In this document: positions 16,622-23,573 of the stretch, in pieces
Numbering within the stretch: position 1 is the first letter of the stretch
Layout: each line of letters begins with the position of its first letter
From: CBFGTJ01 sp965651815
GTDB taxonomy: Bacteria; Actinomycetota; Acidimicrobiia; Acidimicrobiales; Microtrichaceae
NCBI GenBank assembly: GCA_965651815.1
Contig: CBFGTJ010000006.1
Span: forward strand, 1-39,727
Length of the DNA stretch: 39,727 bases
Direction of reading: 5' to 3'
The notes under the pieces: model-generated
Told to the model about the DNA's origin: nothing
Seen by the model: only the letters and a program-made list of their open reading frames with translations
Database searches by the model: none
Program-made: the position numbers and the translations under genes

Positions 16622-17097
16622 CCACTCCCCCTGAGGCTCGACAGCGCGCGATGGAGCCGGGACTTCACCGTGCCGACCCGGCACCCCAGCACCTCGGCGA
16701 TCTGCCGCTCGGACAGGTCCTCGTAGAAGCGGAGGACCACCACCGCGCGCTGGCGCTCGGGCAGCTGGCGGATCCGCTCCCAGGTCTCGTCGACCTCCGG
16801 TGGCAGCACGGCGGTGTGCTCACCGAGCGTCGAGGTCCGCTCGCGCGCCTCCCGGAACGCCGCCGTCCGCGCGCGGTTCACGACCGCCGCACGGAGGTAG
16901 GCATGGGGGTGCTCGACGCGGGCCCACCGGTCGCGCAGTGCGATGAACGCGTCCTGGACGACCTCCTCGGCGACGGCGTTCGTGCCGGTCAACAGGTAGG
17001 CGAGGCGGACCATCGGCGCCCAGCGGCGGCGGTAGAGCGCGTCGAACGACGCGTCCTCGACCGTCACGCGGCGTTCTGGGTGACCCACATCGAACAT
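16618..17097 (-). CDS. ECF RNA polymerase sigma factor (SigE-like)
   Basis: The 159-residue protein has sigma region 2 (SFDALYRRRWAPMVRLAYLLTGTNAVAEEVVQDAFIALRDRW) and region 4 (LPERQRAVVVLRFYEDLSERQIAEVLGCRVGTVKSRLHRAL), which contact the -10 and -35 elements. The open frame extends back into the tRNA-Ser gene, but sequence upstream of ATG 17097 is not sigma-like and carries an ECF-type promoter, so 17097 is preferred. The next gene is coupled by ATGA and is probably its membrane anti-sigma factor. The GGAACC promoter in front suggests that it activates itself. Confidence 0.93.
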   Translation of the reverse strand: MFDVGHPERRVTVEDASFDALYRRRWAPMVRLAYLLTGTNAVAEEVVQDAFIALRDRWARVEHPHAYLRAAVVNRARTAAFREARERTSTLGEHTAVLPPEVDETWERIRQLPERQRAVVVLRFYEDLSERQIAEVLGCRVGTVKSRLHRALSSLRGSG

Positions 17098-17111
17098 GAC
17101 CACACACCGAA

Positions 17112-17137
17112 GACCAGTGGGCGCACCGAAAGGTTCC
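17112..17137 (-). promoter_or_regulatory. ECF-type promoter, probable autoregulation
   Basis: On the minus strand GGAACC (plus coordinates 17132-17137) is followed after 17 nt by GTC (17112-17114). This matches the GGAACC -35 and GTC-containing -10 typical of ECF sigma promoters. The start ATG at 17097 follows 14 nt after the -10, so the leader would be very short. Confidence 0.55.
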
Positions 17138-17183
17138 ATCCGGCCCGGTCGGTGCTCGGTGGGCGCCACCGCCGGGAACGACA

Positions 17184-17208
17184 GGACCCCTGCCGAGGGC
17201 AGGGGTCC
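17184..17208 (-). terminator. strong hairpin downstream of tRNA-Ser(CGA)
   Basis: An 11-bp perfect stem (GGACCCCTGCC with GGCAGGGGTCC) and a 3-nt loop start 4 nt past the encoded CCA of the tRNA gene. No long T run follows on the minus strand (TGTCGTTCC). Confidence 0.7.
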
Positions 17209-17211
17209 CGG

Positions 17212-17301
17212 TGGCGGAGAGTGAGGGATTCGAACCCTCGGAGGCCTTGCGACCTCAACGGTTTTCGAGACCGTCCCATTCGTCCGCTCTGGCAACTCTC
17301 C
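17212..17301 (-). tRNA. tRNA-Ser (anticodon CGA)
   Basis: A 90-nt class II tRNA with a long variable arm. Acceptor strands GGAGAGT and ACTCTCC pair fully, the anticodon arm is ACGGT-CTCGAAA-ACCGT giving anticodon CGA, and the 3' CCA is encoded at 17212-17214. It reads UCG codons, abundant in this GC-rich genome. It lies 10 nt downstream of tadA. Confidence 0.96.
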
Positions 17302-17311
17302 GGCGACGAAG

Positions 17312-17800
17312 TTAGTGGGCCGGGCGCCGGGTGGCGAAGAAGGCGCTCAGGGCCTCGGCGCACTCGTCCGCGAGGACGCCGCCCCGGACCGGGAACTCGT
17401 GGTTGAGCCGCGGGTCCTGGCCGAGGTGGTACAGGGTGCCGAGCGCGCCCGCGTCGGTGTTGGTCGCGCCGTACACGACGCCGTCGATGCGCGACGCCCA
17501 CAGGGCGCCGGCGCACATCGGGCACGGCTCGAGCGTCACCACCAGCAGGCAGCCCTCCAGCCGCCAGCCACCCACCCGGACGGCGGCGTCACGCAGCGCC
17601 AGCACCTCGGCGTGGGCCGTGGGATCGCCACGGACCTCCCGCTCGTTCCGGCCCTTGGCGAGCACCTCGCCGTGGGGTCCGACCACGACCGCGCCGATCG
17701 GGACGTCACCCGCGGCCGCGGCGGCGTGCGCCTCGTCGAGGGCGAGGCGCATCCAGTCCTCGTGGCGGGGATCGGGGGGGAGTACCGCTCCAGGGGGCAT
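17312..17800 (-). CDS. tadA: tRNA-specific adenosine deaminase (A34 to inosine)
   Basis: TadA deaminates the wobble adenosine of tRNA-Arg(ACG). The 162-residue protein opens with the TadA-typical HEDWMRLALDEA. It carries the zinc deaminase motifs TAHAEV (His and catalytic Glu) and LEPCPMCAGA (PCxxC). ATG 17800 keeps the conserved N-terminal helix; the frame remains open further upstream only through the tRNA-Ser gene. ATG 17752 has a GAGGAC ribosome site but would cut the conserved HEDW. It lies between two tRNA-Ser genes, a tRNA-rich neighbourhood next to SRP RNA and dnaX. Confidence 0.93.
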   Translation of the reverse strand: MPPGAVLPPDPRHEDWMRLALDEAHAAAAAGDVPIGAVVVGPHGEVLAKGRNEREVRGDPTAHAEVLALRDAAVRVGGWRLEGCLLVVTLEPCPMCAGALWASRIDGVVYGATNTDAGALGTLYHLGQDPRLNHEFPVRGGVLADECAEALSAFFATRRPAH

Positions 17801-17819
17801 CGGGGCACCGTAACGTGGA

Positions 17820-17847
17820 CCGCCCGCCCGGGGGTCCGGACGGGCGG
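17820..17847 (-). terminator. hairpin downstream of tRNA-Ser(GGA)
   Basis: CCGCCCG (17820-17826) pairs with CGGGCGG (17841-17847) just after the encoded CCA of the tRNA. No T-tract follows. It lies about 20 nt upstream of the tadA start. Confidence 0.5.
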
Positions 17848-17848
17848 C

Positions 17849-17936
17849 TGGCGGAGACGGTGGGATTCGAACCCACGGTGAGTTTCCCCACACACGCTTT
17901 CCAAGCGTGCCGATTCGGCCGCTCTCGCACGTCTCC
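17849..17936 (-). tRNA. tRNA-Ser (anticodon GGA)
   Basis: An 88-nt class II tRNA. Acceptor strands GGAGACG and CGTCTCC pair, the anticodon arm ACGCT-TGGAAA region gives anticodon GGA, a long variable arm is present, and CCA is encoded at 17849-17851. It reads UCC and UCU codons. Confidence 0.95.
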
Positions 17937-17984
17937 GGGCGGAGACGATACCCTTCCTGACCGAGCCGCGTTTTCAGGTGGCGG

Positions 17985-18076
17985 CCGGGTCCTGTGCAAT
18001 CGGAGCCCGTGAACCGAGTCAGGGCCGGAAGGCAGCAGCTCTCAGCGGAACCTCCGATGTGCCGCAGATCACCTGG
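17985..18076 (+). ncRNA. ffs: small bacterial SRP RNA (4.5S-like)
   Basis: The conserved apical domain is clear: GTCAGGGCCGGAAGGCAGCA, with the GGAA tetraloop and the asymmetric internal loop that binds Ffh. The flanks pair to form the long hairpin: GGAGCC..., AATCGGAG with CTCCGATGT, and CCGGGT with ACCTGG at the ends. The 92-nt length fits the short SRP RNA of most actinobacteria. It targets nascent membrane and secreted proteins to FtsY/SecYEG. Its place directly before dnaX is the usual actinobacterial order. The ends are set by pairing and may be off by a few bases. Confidence 0.93.
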
Positions 18077-18146
18077 CCGCCTCCTGAGGGCGCGGCGTCG
18101 CCGTTCCGGGCGCACGCCGCGGGGCTTGGCCGTCGGACCCCACCAC

Positions 18147-18152
18147 TAGGAT
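18147..18152 (+). promoter_or_regulatory. -10 box TAGGAT, probably leaderless dnaX transcript
   Basis: TAGGAT ends 6 nt before GTG 18159. CTTGGC at 18125-18130 could serve as a -35 with 16-nt spacing. No ribosome site is visible. Confidence 0.45.
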
Positions 18153-18158
18153 CCGGCC

Positions 18159-20246
18159 GTGGCCCACCAGTCGCTCTACCGCCGGTACCGTCCGCGCCGC
18201 TTCGGCGAGGTGAGGGGCCAGGAGCACGTGGTCAACGCCCTGCGCAACGCGGTGGCGAACTCCACCGAGGGGCACGCCTACCTCTTCTCGGGGCCCCGTG
18301 GCACGGGCAAGACCTCCACCGCCCGCATCCTCGCGAAGGCGCTCAACTGCGAGAACCTCCAGGACGGCGAGCCGTGCTGCGAGTGCGGCCCCTGCCAGGA
18401 CATGGAGGCCGGCCGCAGCTACGACCTGTTCGAGCTCGACGCCGCGTCCAACAACGGGGTGGACGCGATCCGCGACCTGATCGAGCGCGCCGCGGTCGGC
18501 TCGCCGGGTCGCACGAAGGTGTACATCCTCGACGAGGTCCACATGCTCTCGGCGGGCGCCTCCAACGCCCTGCTGAAGACGCTCGAGGAGCCGCCCGACC
18601 ACGTCCGCTTCGTCCTCGCGACGACCGACCCGCAGAAGGTGCTGCCGACGATCCGGAGCCGCACCCAGCACTTCGACTTCAACCTGCTGTCGGCGGACGA
18701 GCTCGAGCGGTACGTGCGCTGGATCGTCGAGGACGCGGGGCTCGAGGTCGACGACGAGTCGGTCGCGTGGGCGGTGCGCCAGGGGCGCGGCTCGGCACGC
18801 GACACCCTCTCCGCGCTCGACCAGGTGGTCGCGGCGGGCGGGGTCCTCACCCGGTCCGAGCCCATCGAGGAGCTCTTCGCGGCGCTCACCGGTCGCGACG
18901 CGGGCGCGGCGGTCGGTGCCGTCGCCGACGCGCTCGCGCAGGGCCACGACCCGCGCGTGCTGGCCAAGTCGTTCCTCGACGCGCTGCGCGACGCGTTCCT
19001 GCTGTCGCTCGAGGTCGACGTGCCCCACCTGGTCGACACCGACCGCGAGCGGCTCGAGGGCTGGGCGGCCTCGGCGGGCACGCCGCTGCTGACCCGTGCG
19101 ATGGAGGCCGTCGGCTCCGCGATGGTCGACATGCGCACCGCCGCCGACCCGCGGGTGCCGCTCGAGGTCGCGCTGGTGCGCCTGGTCACCCACGGCGACT
19201 CGTCGTACGAGTCGCTGGTCGAGCGGATCGAGCGGCTCGAAGCGGCGATCGAGCGGGGTGGCGTGCCGCCGGTCGACGGTGGCGGGCGAGCTGCCCGCGC
19301 CGAGCCCGCGCCGCCGCCGGCCGGGGAGGGCGACTCGTCCCCCTCCTCCGGGGGTGGAGGCTCCGCCGGTGTTGGTGGGCCGGCACAGGCCCGAGCCGCG
19401 CTCGCGAAGCTGCGTGCGGGTGAGCGGGGCGGGGAGCAGCCGGCCGGCGGGGCTGGCGCGCCCGCCGAGGACCGCCGCCCGGCACCGCCCGAGCCGCCGG
19501 CCGCTCCCGGACCGCCGCCCGAGGTGCCCCGCCCCGCGGCCGCCCGCCCGGCGCGTCGCGCCCCGGCTCCGCCGCCACCGCCCGAGCCGCCGTCGCCCTC
19601 AGGTGAGGAGGCACCCTCCGGGCCCGCCCGCTCCGCACGGCCTGCCGAGCCTGCACCGCCTGCCGAGCCTGCACCGCCTGCCGAGCCTGCACCGCCCGCT
19701 GAGCCCGAGCGGCAGGAGCCCACCGCGCCGGCGCGACCCGAGCCGGCCCCGGCGCCATCGGCTGCTGCGCCATCAGCTGCGGCGCCGGCCGCCCCCGCGT
19801 CGTCCGGTGCCACGCTGAGCGTGGACGAGGTCCAGAGGGCGATGACCGAGGGCGTCGTCCCGCAGCTCCGGGCGGTCACCAAGGCGCTGTACTCCACGGG
19901 CACCGTCGTCTCCGTCGAGGGCAGCACCGCGGTGTTCGCCATCGCCATGGGGGTCCCGATGGAGCGGGCGGAGCGAGCGCGTGCCGACGTCGAGCAGCTC
20001 CTGTCCGCTCACCTCGGTCGACCGGTCGGGCTCCGCCTGGTGGAGCACTCCGACGCCGTCGACCTCCGCCACGACGACCCGGGACCGGGCGACGGTCCCC
20101 CGGATGGGGAAGGCGACGACGACGCCGGGAGCATCGACCTCGACTCGCTCGAGGACGCGAACGACGTCGCGGAGAGCGGGATCGAGCGGCTCACCAGGGT
20201 GTTCCCCGGTGCCACGGTGGTCGACGACGACGAGGTGCGACGATGA
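18159..20246 (+). CDS. dnaX: DNA polymerase III subunit gamma/tau
   Basis: The 695-residue clamp-loader ATPase opens with SLYRRYRPRRFGEVRGQEHV. It has Walker A GPRGTGKTS (45-53), zinc cysteines at 64, 73, 76 and 79, Walker B/DEVH at 125-128 and the arginine-finger region TIRSRTQHF. A Pro/Ala/Glu-rich linker (about 365-545) contains a PAEPAP hexapeptide repeat. A folded C-terminal domain follows (SVDEVQRAMTEGVVPQLRAVTKALYSTG...), and then an acidic tail. The full length corresponds to tau; no slippery sequence for a gamma form was identified. GTG 18159 is the start. It overlaps ybaB by 4 nt (ATGA). Confidence 0.95.
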   Translation: MAHQSLYRRYRPRRFGEVRGQEHVVNALRNAVANSTEGHAYLFSGPRGTGKTSTARILAKALNCENLQDGEPCCECGPCQDMEAGRSYDLFELDAASNNGVDAIRDLIERAAVGSPGRTKVYILDEVHMLSAGASNALLKTLEEPPDHVRFVLATTDPQKVLPTIRSRTQHFDFNLLSADELERYVRWIVEDAGLEVDDESVAWAVRQGRGSARDTLSALDQVVAAGGVLTRSEPIEELFAALTGRDAGAAVGAVADALAQGHDPRVLAKSFLDALRDAFLLSLEVDVPHLVDTDRERLEGWAASAGTPLLTRAMEAVGSAMVDMRTAADPRVPLEVALVRLVTHGDSSYESLVERIERLEAAIERGGVPPVDGGGRAARAEPAPPPAGEGDSSPSSGGGGSAGVGGPAQARAALAKLRAGERGGEQPAGGAGAPAEDRRPAPPEPPAAPGPPPEVPRPAAARPARRAPAPPPPPEPPSPSGEEAPSGPARSARPAEPAPPAEPAPPAEPAPPAEPERQEPTAPARPEPAPAPSAAAPSAAAPAAPASSGATLSVDEVQRAMTEGVVPQLRAVTKALYSTGTVVSVEGSTAVFAIAMGVPMERAERARADVEQLLSAHLGRPVGLRLVEHSDAVDLRHDDPGPGDGPPDGEGDDDAGSIDLDSLEDANDVAESGIERLTRVFPGATVVDDDEVRR
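19641..19694 (+). repeat. 18-nt tandem repeat inside dnaX linker
   Basis: Three identical copies of an 18-nt unit (CCTGCCGAGCCTGCACCG) encode PAEPAP repeats in the flexible linker of DnaX, and a diverged fourth copy follows. The exact nucleotide identity suggests recent expansion. The codons CCT, GCT and GCA are less common elsewhere in the gene. Confidence 0.85.
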
Positions 20247-20629
20247 GTGACGACCTTCCCACCCCCGCCGGCGGCGGTCAGGACGTGCCAGGGGGTGGGT
20301 TCGACCTGGGCTCGATGATGCAGATGGCGGCCGACATGCAGAGCCGCATGGTCGAGGCCCAGGAGCAGCTCGCCTCGAGCGAGGTGACCGGCACCGCGGG
20401 CGGCGGGCTCGTCGAGGTCGTGCTGAACGGGCACCTCCACCTCGTCCGCGTGCGCATCGATCCCGGCGCGGTCGACCCCGACGATCCGACCATCCTCGAG
20501 GACCTCATCAAGGCCGCGTGGCAGGACGCGCACGACCAGGTCGCCGAGCTGCAGGCGGCCTCGAACCCGCTCGGTGGGCTCGGCATCGACCCCGACGCGC
20601 TCGGCGGCCTGCTCGGGGGTGGCGGCTGA
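20243..20629 (+). CDS. YbaB/EbfC family nucleoid-associated protein
   Basis: This 128-residue DNA-binding protein has the YbaB core: MMQMAADMQSRMVEAQEQLASSEVTGTAGGGLVEVVLNGHLHLVRVRIDP. The family forms dimers that bind DNA and often sits between dnaX and recR. A Gly/Pro-rich N terminus (1-22) and a Gly-rich C-terminal tail ending in GGLLGGGG are additions. It starts 4 nt inside dnaX and ends 1 nt into recR (TGATG), so all three genes are coupled. Confidence 0.93.
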   Translation: MSDDLPTPAGGGQDVPGGGFDLGSMMQMAADMQSRMVEAQEQLASSEVTGTAGGGLVEVVLNGHLHLVRVRIDPGAVDPDDPTILEDLIKAAWQDAHDQVAELQAASNPLGGLGIDPDALGGLLGGGG

Positions 20630-21243
20630 TGTCGTCGACCTACGCGGTCGCCGTCCAGGAGCTCATCGACGCGCTCGGCCGGCTGCCGGGCATCGGGCCG
20701 AAGTCGGCGCAGCGCATCGCCTTCCACCTGCTCAAGGTGGACACGGAGGAGGCGAACCGCCTCGCCAGGGCGATCGTCGAGGTGAAGGAGAAGGTCAGCT
20801 TCTGCCGCCAGTGCTTCAACATCGCCGAGGGCGAGCTGTGCGGCATCTGCGCGGATCCCCGGCGTGACGCCCACGTCCTGTGCGTGGTGGAGGAGCCCCG
20901 CGACGTCGTCGCGGTGGAGCGCACCCGCGAGTACCGCGGCCGCTACCACGTGCTGCAGGGAGCGATCGACCACCTCCAGGGCGTGGGCCCCGAGCAGCTG
21001 CGGATCCGCGAGCTGGTCGCGCGGGTCGGTGCCGAGGGCATCACCGAGGTGATCCTCTGCACCAATCCGAACCTCGAGGGCGAGGCGACCGCGCTCTACC
21101 TCACCCGGCTGCTCGCGGATGTGCCGAACCTCACCGTGTCGCGCATCGCCAGCGGACTGCCCGTCGGCGGCGACCTCGAGTACGCGGACGAGCTCACCCT
21201 CGGCCGCGCCCTCGAAGGCCGCCGAGTCGTCGACAGCGCCTGA
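20629..21243 (+). CDS. recR: recombination mediator protein RecR
   Basis: RecR works with RecO (and RecF) to load RecA on gapped DNA. The 204-residue protein has the helix-hairpin-helix LPGIGPKSAQR (19-29), a zinc finger with Cys59, Cys62, Cys71 and Cys74, and a Toprim domain (VLCVVEEPRDVVAVERT onwards, with TNPNLEGEATALYL). The ATG at 20629 overlaps the ybaB stop (TGATG), with GGGGGTGG as ribosome site. It closes the dnaX-ybaB-recR operon and is followed by a 51-nt palindrome that can serve as terminator. Confidence 0.95.
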   Translation: MSSTYAVAVQELIDALGRLPGIGPKSAQRIAFHLLKVDTEEANRLARAIVEVKEKVSFCRQCFNIAEGELCGICADPRRDAHVLCVVEEPRDVVAVERTREYRGRYHVLQGAIDHLQGVGPEQLRIRELVARVGAEGITEVILCTNPNLEGEATALYLTRLLADVPNLTVSRIASGLPVGGDLEYADELTLGRALEGRRVVDSA

Positions 21244-21258
21244 CCCACCGCTCCCCAG

Positions 21259-21309
21259 CGAACGTTGGGCGGTTACCGTCGCTGAGCGACGACAACAGCC
21301 CATCGTTCG
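21259..21309. repeat. 51-nt imperfect palindrome, copy 1 of a direct-repeat pair
   Basis: The outer arms CGAACG and CGTTCG and inner arms CCGTCGCT and AGCGACG make a hairpin of two 25-nt arms with four mismatches. A copy of the same length, orientation and core (GGTTACCGTCGCT at 21271-21283) lies at 22268-22318 on the other side of the AbiEi-like gene. It sits between recR and that gene, which converge, so it may end transcription both ways. Confidence 0.8.
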
Positions 21310-21312
21310 GCT

Positions 21313-22227
21313 TCAGGTGCGCCTCGCGAGCGCATGACGGACCTCTCCGACGAGCCCGACCGGGTCGTCGCGGTGGCGCCACCACGTCGTGTGGAGCACG
21401 AGCCACCCTCGAAGGCCGAGCGCGTTGCGCCGGCGGTCGTCCCACTCGAGCTGGTCGGGCGTGCGGTGGAACCTGAACCCGTCGCACTCGAGCGCCACCA
21501 ACGCGGTCGGCCAGGCGAGGTCGAGCACGTAGGCGAGCTCGCCGCAGTCGACGCGGTGGTGCAGCACCGGCTCGGGCAACCCCGCGCGGACGAGGAGGTC
21601 GCGGACGTCGAGCTCGAACTGGCTGTCGGGCACCTCCGCGCCGCACGGCCGCCGCTCGAGCACCTCCCGCATCGTGGCGATGCCGGGGCGGCCGCGGCTC
21701 GCGAGCTCGGCGAACCGGAGGTGGAGGTCCTCATAGGTGGTGAGGCTCCGTCGGACCGCGTCGTCGACCATGGCGCCGAGCCGGGCGGCACCGACGAAGC
21801 GGCCCATGTCGATCAGGGTCCGCGTCGGTGTCGTGACGGCGATGCCATGGAGCACCGTCCGATCCCGCGCAGGGAGACGCGTCGTCTGGATCACGTGGAG
21901 ACCCGGCCGCCGTCTGGGAGCGGGTGCCTCGACGACGACCTCGACGTGCCGCCGACGGAACCGGTCGAACCGCCAGAGCCCCGCCGCACAGCGGGCGCCT
22001 GCGAGCGCGAGCGGGCCGCCGGATCGCACGGCCACCGCGACCTCCTGCAGCCACGACGGAGGTGCCCCCGCCACGACGTAGATGCCGCGGGCGGCCCTGC
22101 GGAGAACCCCTTGCGCGCACCACGTGCGAACCGCCCGCTCGGTCGCGCCGAGTGCTCGGAGCTGGTCGTACGTGACGACCCCGTGGTGCGTCGCGGCGAC
22201 CCCCGCGACGCGGTCGAAAACGGGCAC
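21313..22227 (-). CDS. AbiEi-type antitoxin domain / DUF559-like nuclease-fold protein
   Basis: The 304-residue protein begins with a winged-helix region typical of AbiEi antitoxins (GVVTYDQLRALGATERAVRTWCAQGVLRRAARGIYVV, about 16-52). It ends with a DUF559/Vsr-like part (DSQFELDVRDLLVRAGLPEPVLHHRV..., YVLDLAWPTALVALECDGFRFHRT, LEWDDRRRNALGLRGWLVLHTTWW, from about 200). The D, E-x-D and R/W spacing of that part recalls the endonuclease fold with E-D-ExK-like centre, although I see E-C-D rather than E-x-K. No AbiEii toxin gene is adjacent. Many actinobacteria carry such orphan proteins with unknown roles. The start is GTG 22227 with AGGGGGAAG upstream, inside a hairpin. Confidence 0.8.
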   Translation of the reverse strand: MPVFDRVAGVAATHHGVVTYDQLRALGATERAVRTWCAQGVLRRAARGIYVVAGAPPSWLQEVAVAVRSGGPLALAGARCAAGLWRFDRFRRRHVEVVVEAPAPRRRPGLHVIQTTRLPARDRTVLHGIAVTTPTRTLIDMGRFVGAARLGAMVDDAVRRSLTTYEDLHLRFAELASRGRPGIATMREVLERRPCGAEVPDSQFELDVRDLLVRAGLPEPVLHHRVDCGELAYVLDLAWPTALVALECDGFRFHRTPDQLEWDDRRRNALGLRGWLVLHTTWWRHRDDPVGLVGEVRHALARRT

Positions 22228-22263
22228 TGCTTCCCCCTGGAGTTGCCGTACGGGGGAAGCAGT
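22226..22263. promoter_or_regulatory. perfect 12-bp inverted repeat over the AbiEi-like gene's start
   Basis: ACTGCTTCCCCC (22226-22237) and GGGGGAAGCAGT (22252-22263) form a perfect 12-bp stem with a 14-nt loop. In the mRNA it covers the ribosome site and part of the GTG start, so it could block translation; on DNA it could be an operator for the winged-helix domain of the gene product. Confidence 0.7.
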
Positions 22264-22267
22264 GGTG

Positions 22268-22318
22268 CGAACCGAGGGTGGTTACCGTCGCTCGGCGACG
22301 GCAACCACCCATCGTTCG
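22268..22318. repeat. 51-nt imperfect palindrome, copy 2 of a direct-repeat pair
   Basis: The inner 35 nt (22276-22310) form 16-nt arms with one mismatch around a TCG loop, and CGAAC/GTTCG extend the stem. It shares the GGTTACCGTCGCT core and the flank CCCATCGTTCGG with the copy at 21259-21309. It lies 19 nt downstream of the thiolase stop codon and upstream of the AbiEi-like gene. Confidence 0.8.
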
Positions 22319-22337
22319 GAGACTGAGGTCCGGAGGA

Positions 22338-23519
22338 TCAGAGGGTCTTGACGATCAGGGCGTCGCCCTGGCCGCCGCCACCGCAGAGCGCGGCGGCGCC
22401 GGTCCCGCCACCGCGGCGCTTGAGCTCGTGGAGCAGCGTCAGGGTGATGCGGGTGCCCGACATGCCGATCGGGTGGCCGAGCGCGATCGCGCCGCCGTTG
22501 ACGTTGGTGATCTCGTCGGTGATGCCGAGGTCCTTCATCGACGCGACGCCCACGGCGGCGAAGGCCTCGTTGAGCTCGAACAGGTCGATGTCGCCCACGG
22601 ACAGCGACGCCCGCTCCAGCGCCTGCTTGATCGAGCGCGACGGCTGGGTCAGCAGCGACGGGTCGGGGCCCGCCACCTGGCCGTACGACACGATCTCGCC
22701 GAGCGGCTCCCCGCCGAGGCGCTCCGCTGCCTCCTTGGAGGCGACGATCACGGCGGCGGCGCCGTCGGAGATCTGCGAGGCGTTGCCCGCGGTGATGTTG
22801 CCGGCCTTGTCGAAGGCCGGGCGCAGCTTGCCGAGCGACTCGACGGTCGTCTCGCTGCGCACGCCCTCGTCCGTGCTGAAGATCACCGGGTCGCCCTTGC
22901 GCTGCGGGATCTCGACGTTGACGATCTCGGCGTCGAACAGTCCGTCCTTCTGCGCCCGGGCGGCACGCTCGTGCGACTTGGCGGCCAGCTCGTCCTGCTC
23001 CTCGCGGCCGAGGCCGGCCGACGCGGCGTACTTCTCCGTCGCGCCACCCATCGCCAGCTGGTCGATGGCGCAGAACAGGCCGTCGTGCATCATCGAGTCG
23101 ACGACGCTCTTGTCGCCCATGCGCATCCCGGCGCGGGCGTCGGGCAGCAGGTACGGGGCGTTCGTCATGGACTCCATGCCGCCGGCGACCACGACGTCAG
23201 CCTGACCGGCCTGGATGAGCAGGTCGGCGAGCATGATCGTGTTGATGCCGGAGAGGCAGACCTTGTTGACCGTGGTCGCGGGGACGGTCATCGGGATGCC
23301 GGCACCGACGGCCGCCTGGCGAGCGGTGATCTGGCCGGCTCCCGCCTGGAGCACCTGGCCCATGAAGACGTAGTCGACGCCGTCCGGCGACACGCCGGCG
23401 CGGACGAGCGCCTCCTTGATGGCGATCGCACCCAGCTCGGTGGCCTTGAAGCCGGCCAGCGAGCCCGAGAGCTTGCCGATCGGAGTGCGAGCACCGGACA
23501 GAATGACGGAACCTGGCAT
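22338..23519 (-). CDS. acetyl-CoA C-acetyltransferase (thiolase)
   Basis: This 393-residue thiolase has all catalytic elements: nucleophile Cys in NKVCLSG (about 88), NEAFA (about 317), GHPIGMSG with the catalytic His (about 349-356) and the second Cys in LCGGGGQG (about 379). It interconverts two acetyl-CoA and acetoacetyl-CoA in the cytoplasm. A strong GGGGAGGTGG ribosome site precedes the ATG at 23519. With Ccr and the epimerase nearby, it could provide the first step of the ethylmalonyl-CoA pathway; a role in fatty-acid breakdown or polyhydroxybutyrate synthesis is equally possible. Confidence 0.93.
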   Translation of the reverse strand: MPGSVILSGARTPIGKLSGSLAGFKATELGAIAIKEALVRAGVSPDGVDYVFMGQVLQAGAGQITARQAAVGAGIPMTVPATTVNKVCLSGINTIMLADLLIQAGQADVVVAGGMESMTNAPYLLPDARAGMRMGDKSVVDSMMHDGLFCAIDQLAMGGATEKYAASAGLGREEQDELAAKSHERAARAQKDGLFDAEIVNVEIPQRKGDPVIFSTDEGVRSETTVESLGKLRPAFDKAGNITAGNASQISDGAAAVIVASKEAAERLGGEPLGEIVSYGQVAGPDPSLLTQPSRSIKQALERASLSVGDIDLFELNEAFAAVGVASMKDLGITDEITNVNGGAIALGHPIGMSGTRITLTLLHELKRRGGGTGAAALCGGGGQGDALIVKTL

Positions 23520-23573
23520 CGGTCCACCTCCCCTGGGGAACCACTGGGCCCCATGTCGAACGTGGGTGGCAGG

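Noticed and set aside
17098..17295. N-terminal extension of the ECF sigma gene to ATG 17295
   Set aside because: It would run through the tRNA-Ser gene and the ECF promoter, and the added residues are not sigma-like.
21259..22318. Palindrome pair as terminal inverted repeats of an insertion sequence
   Set aside because: The copies are in direct, not inverted, orientation and no transposase is present between them.
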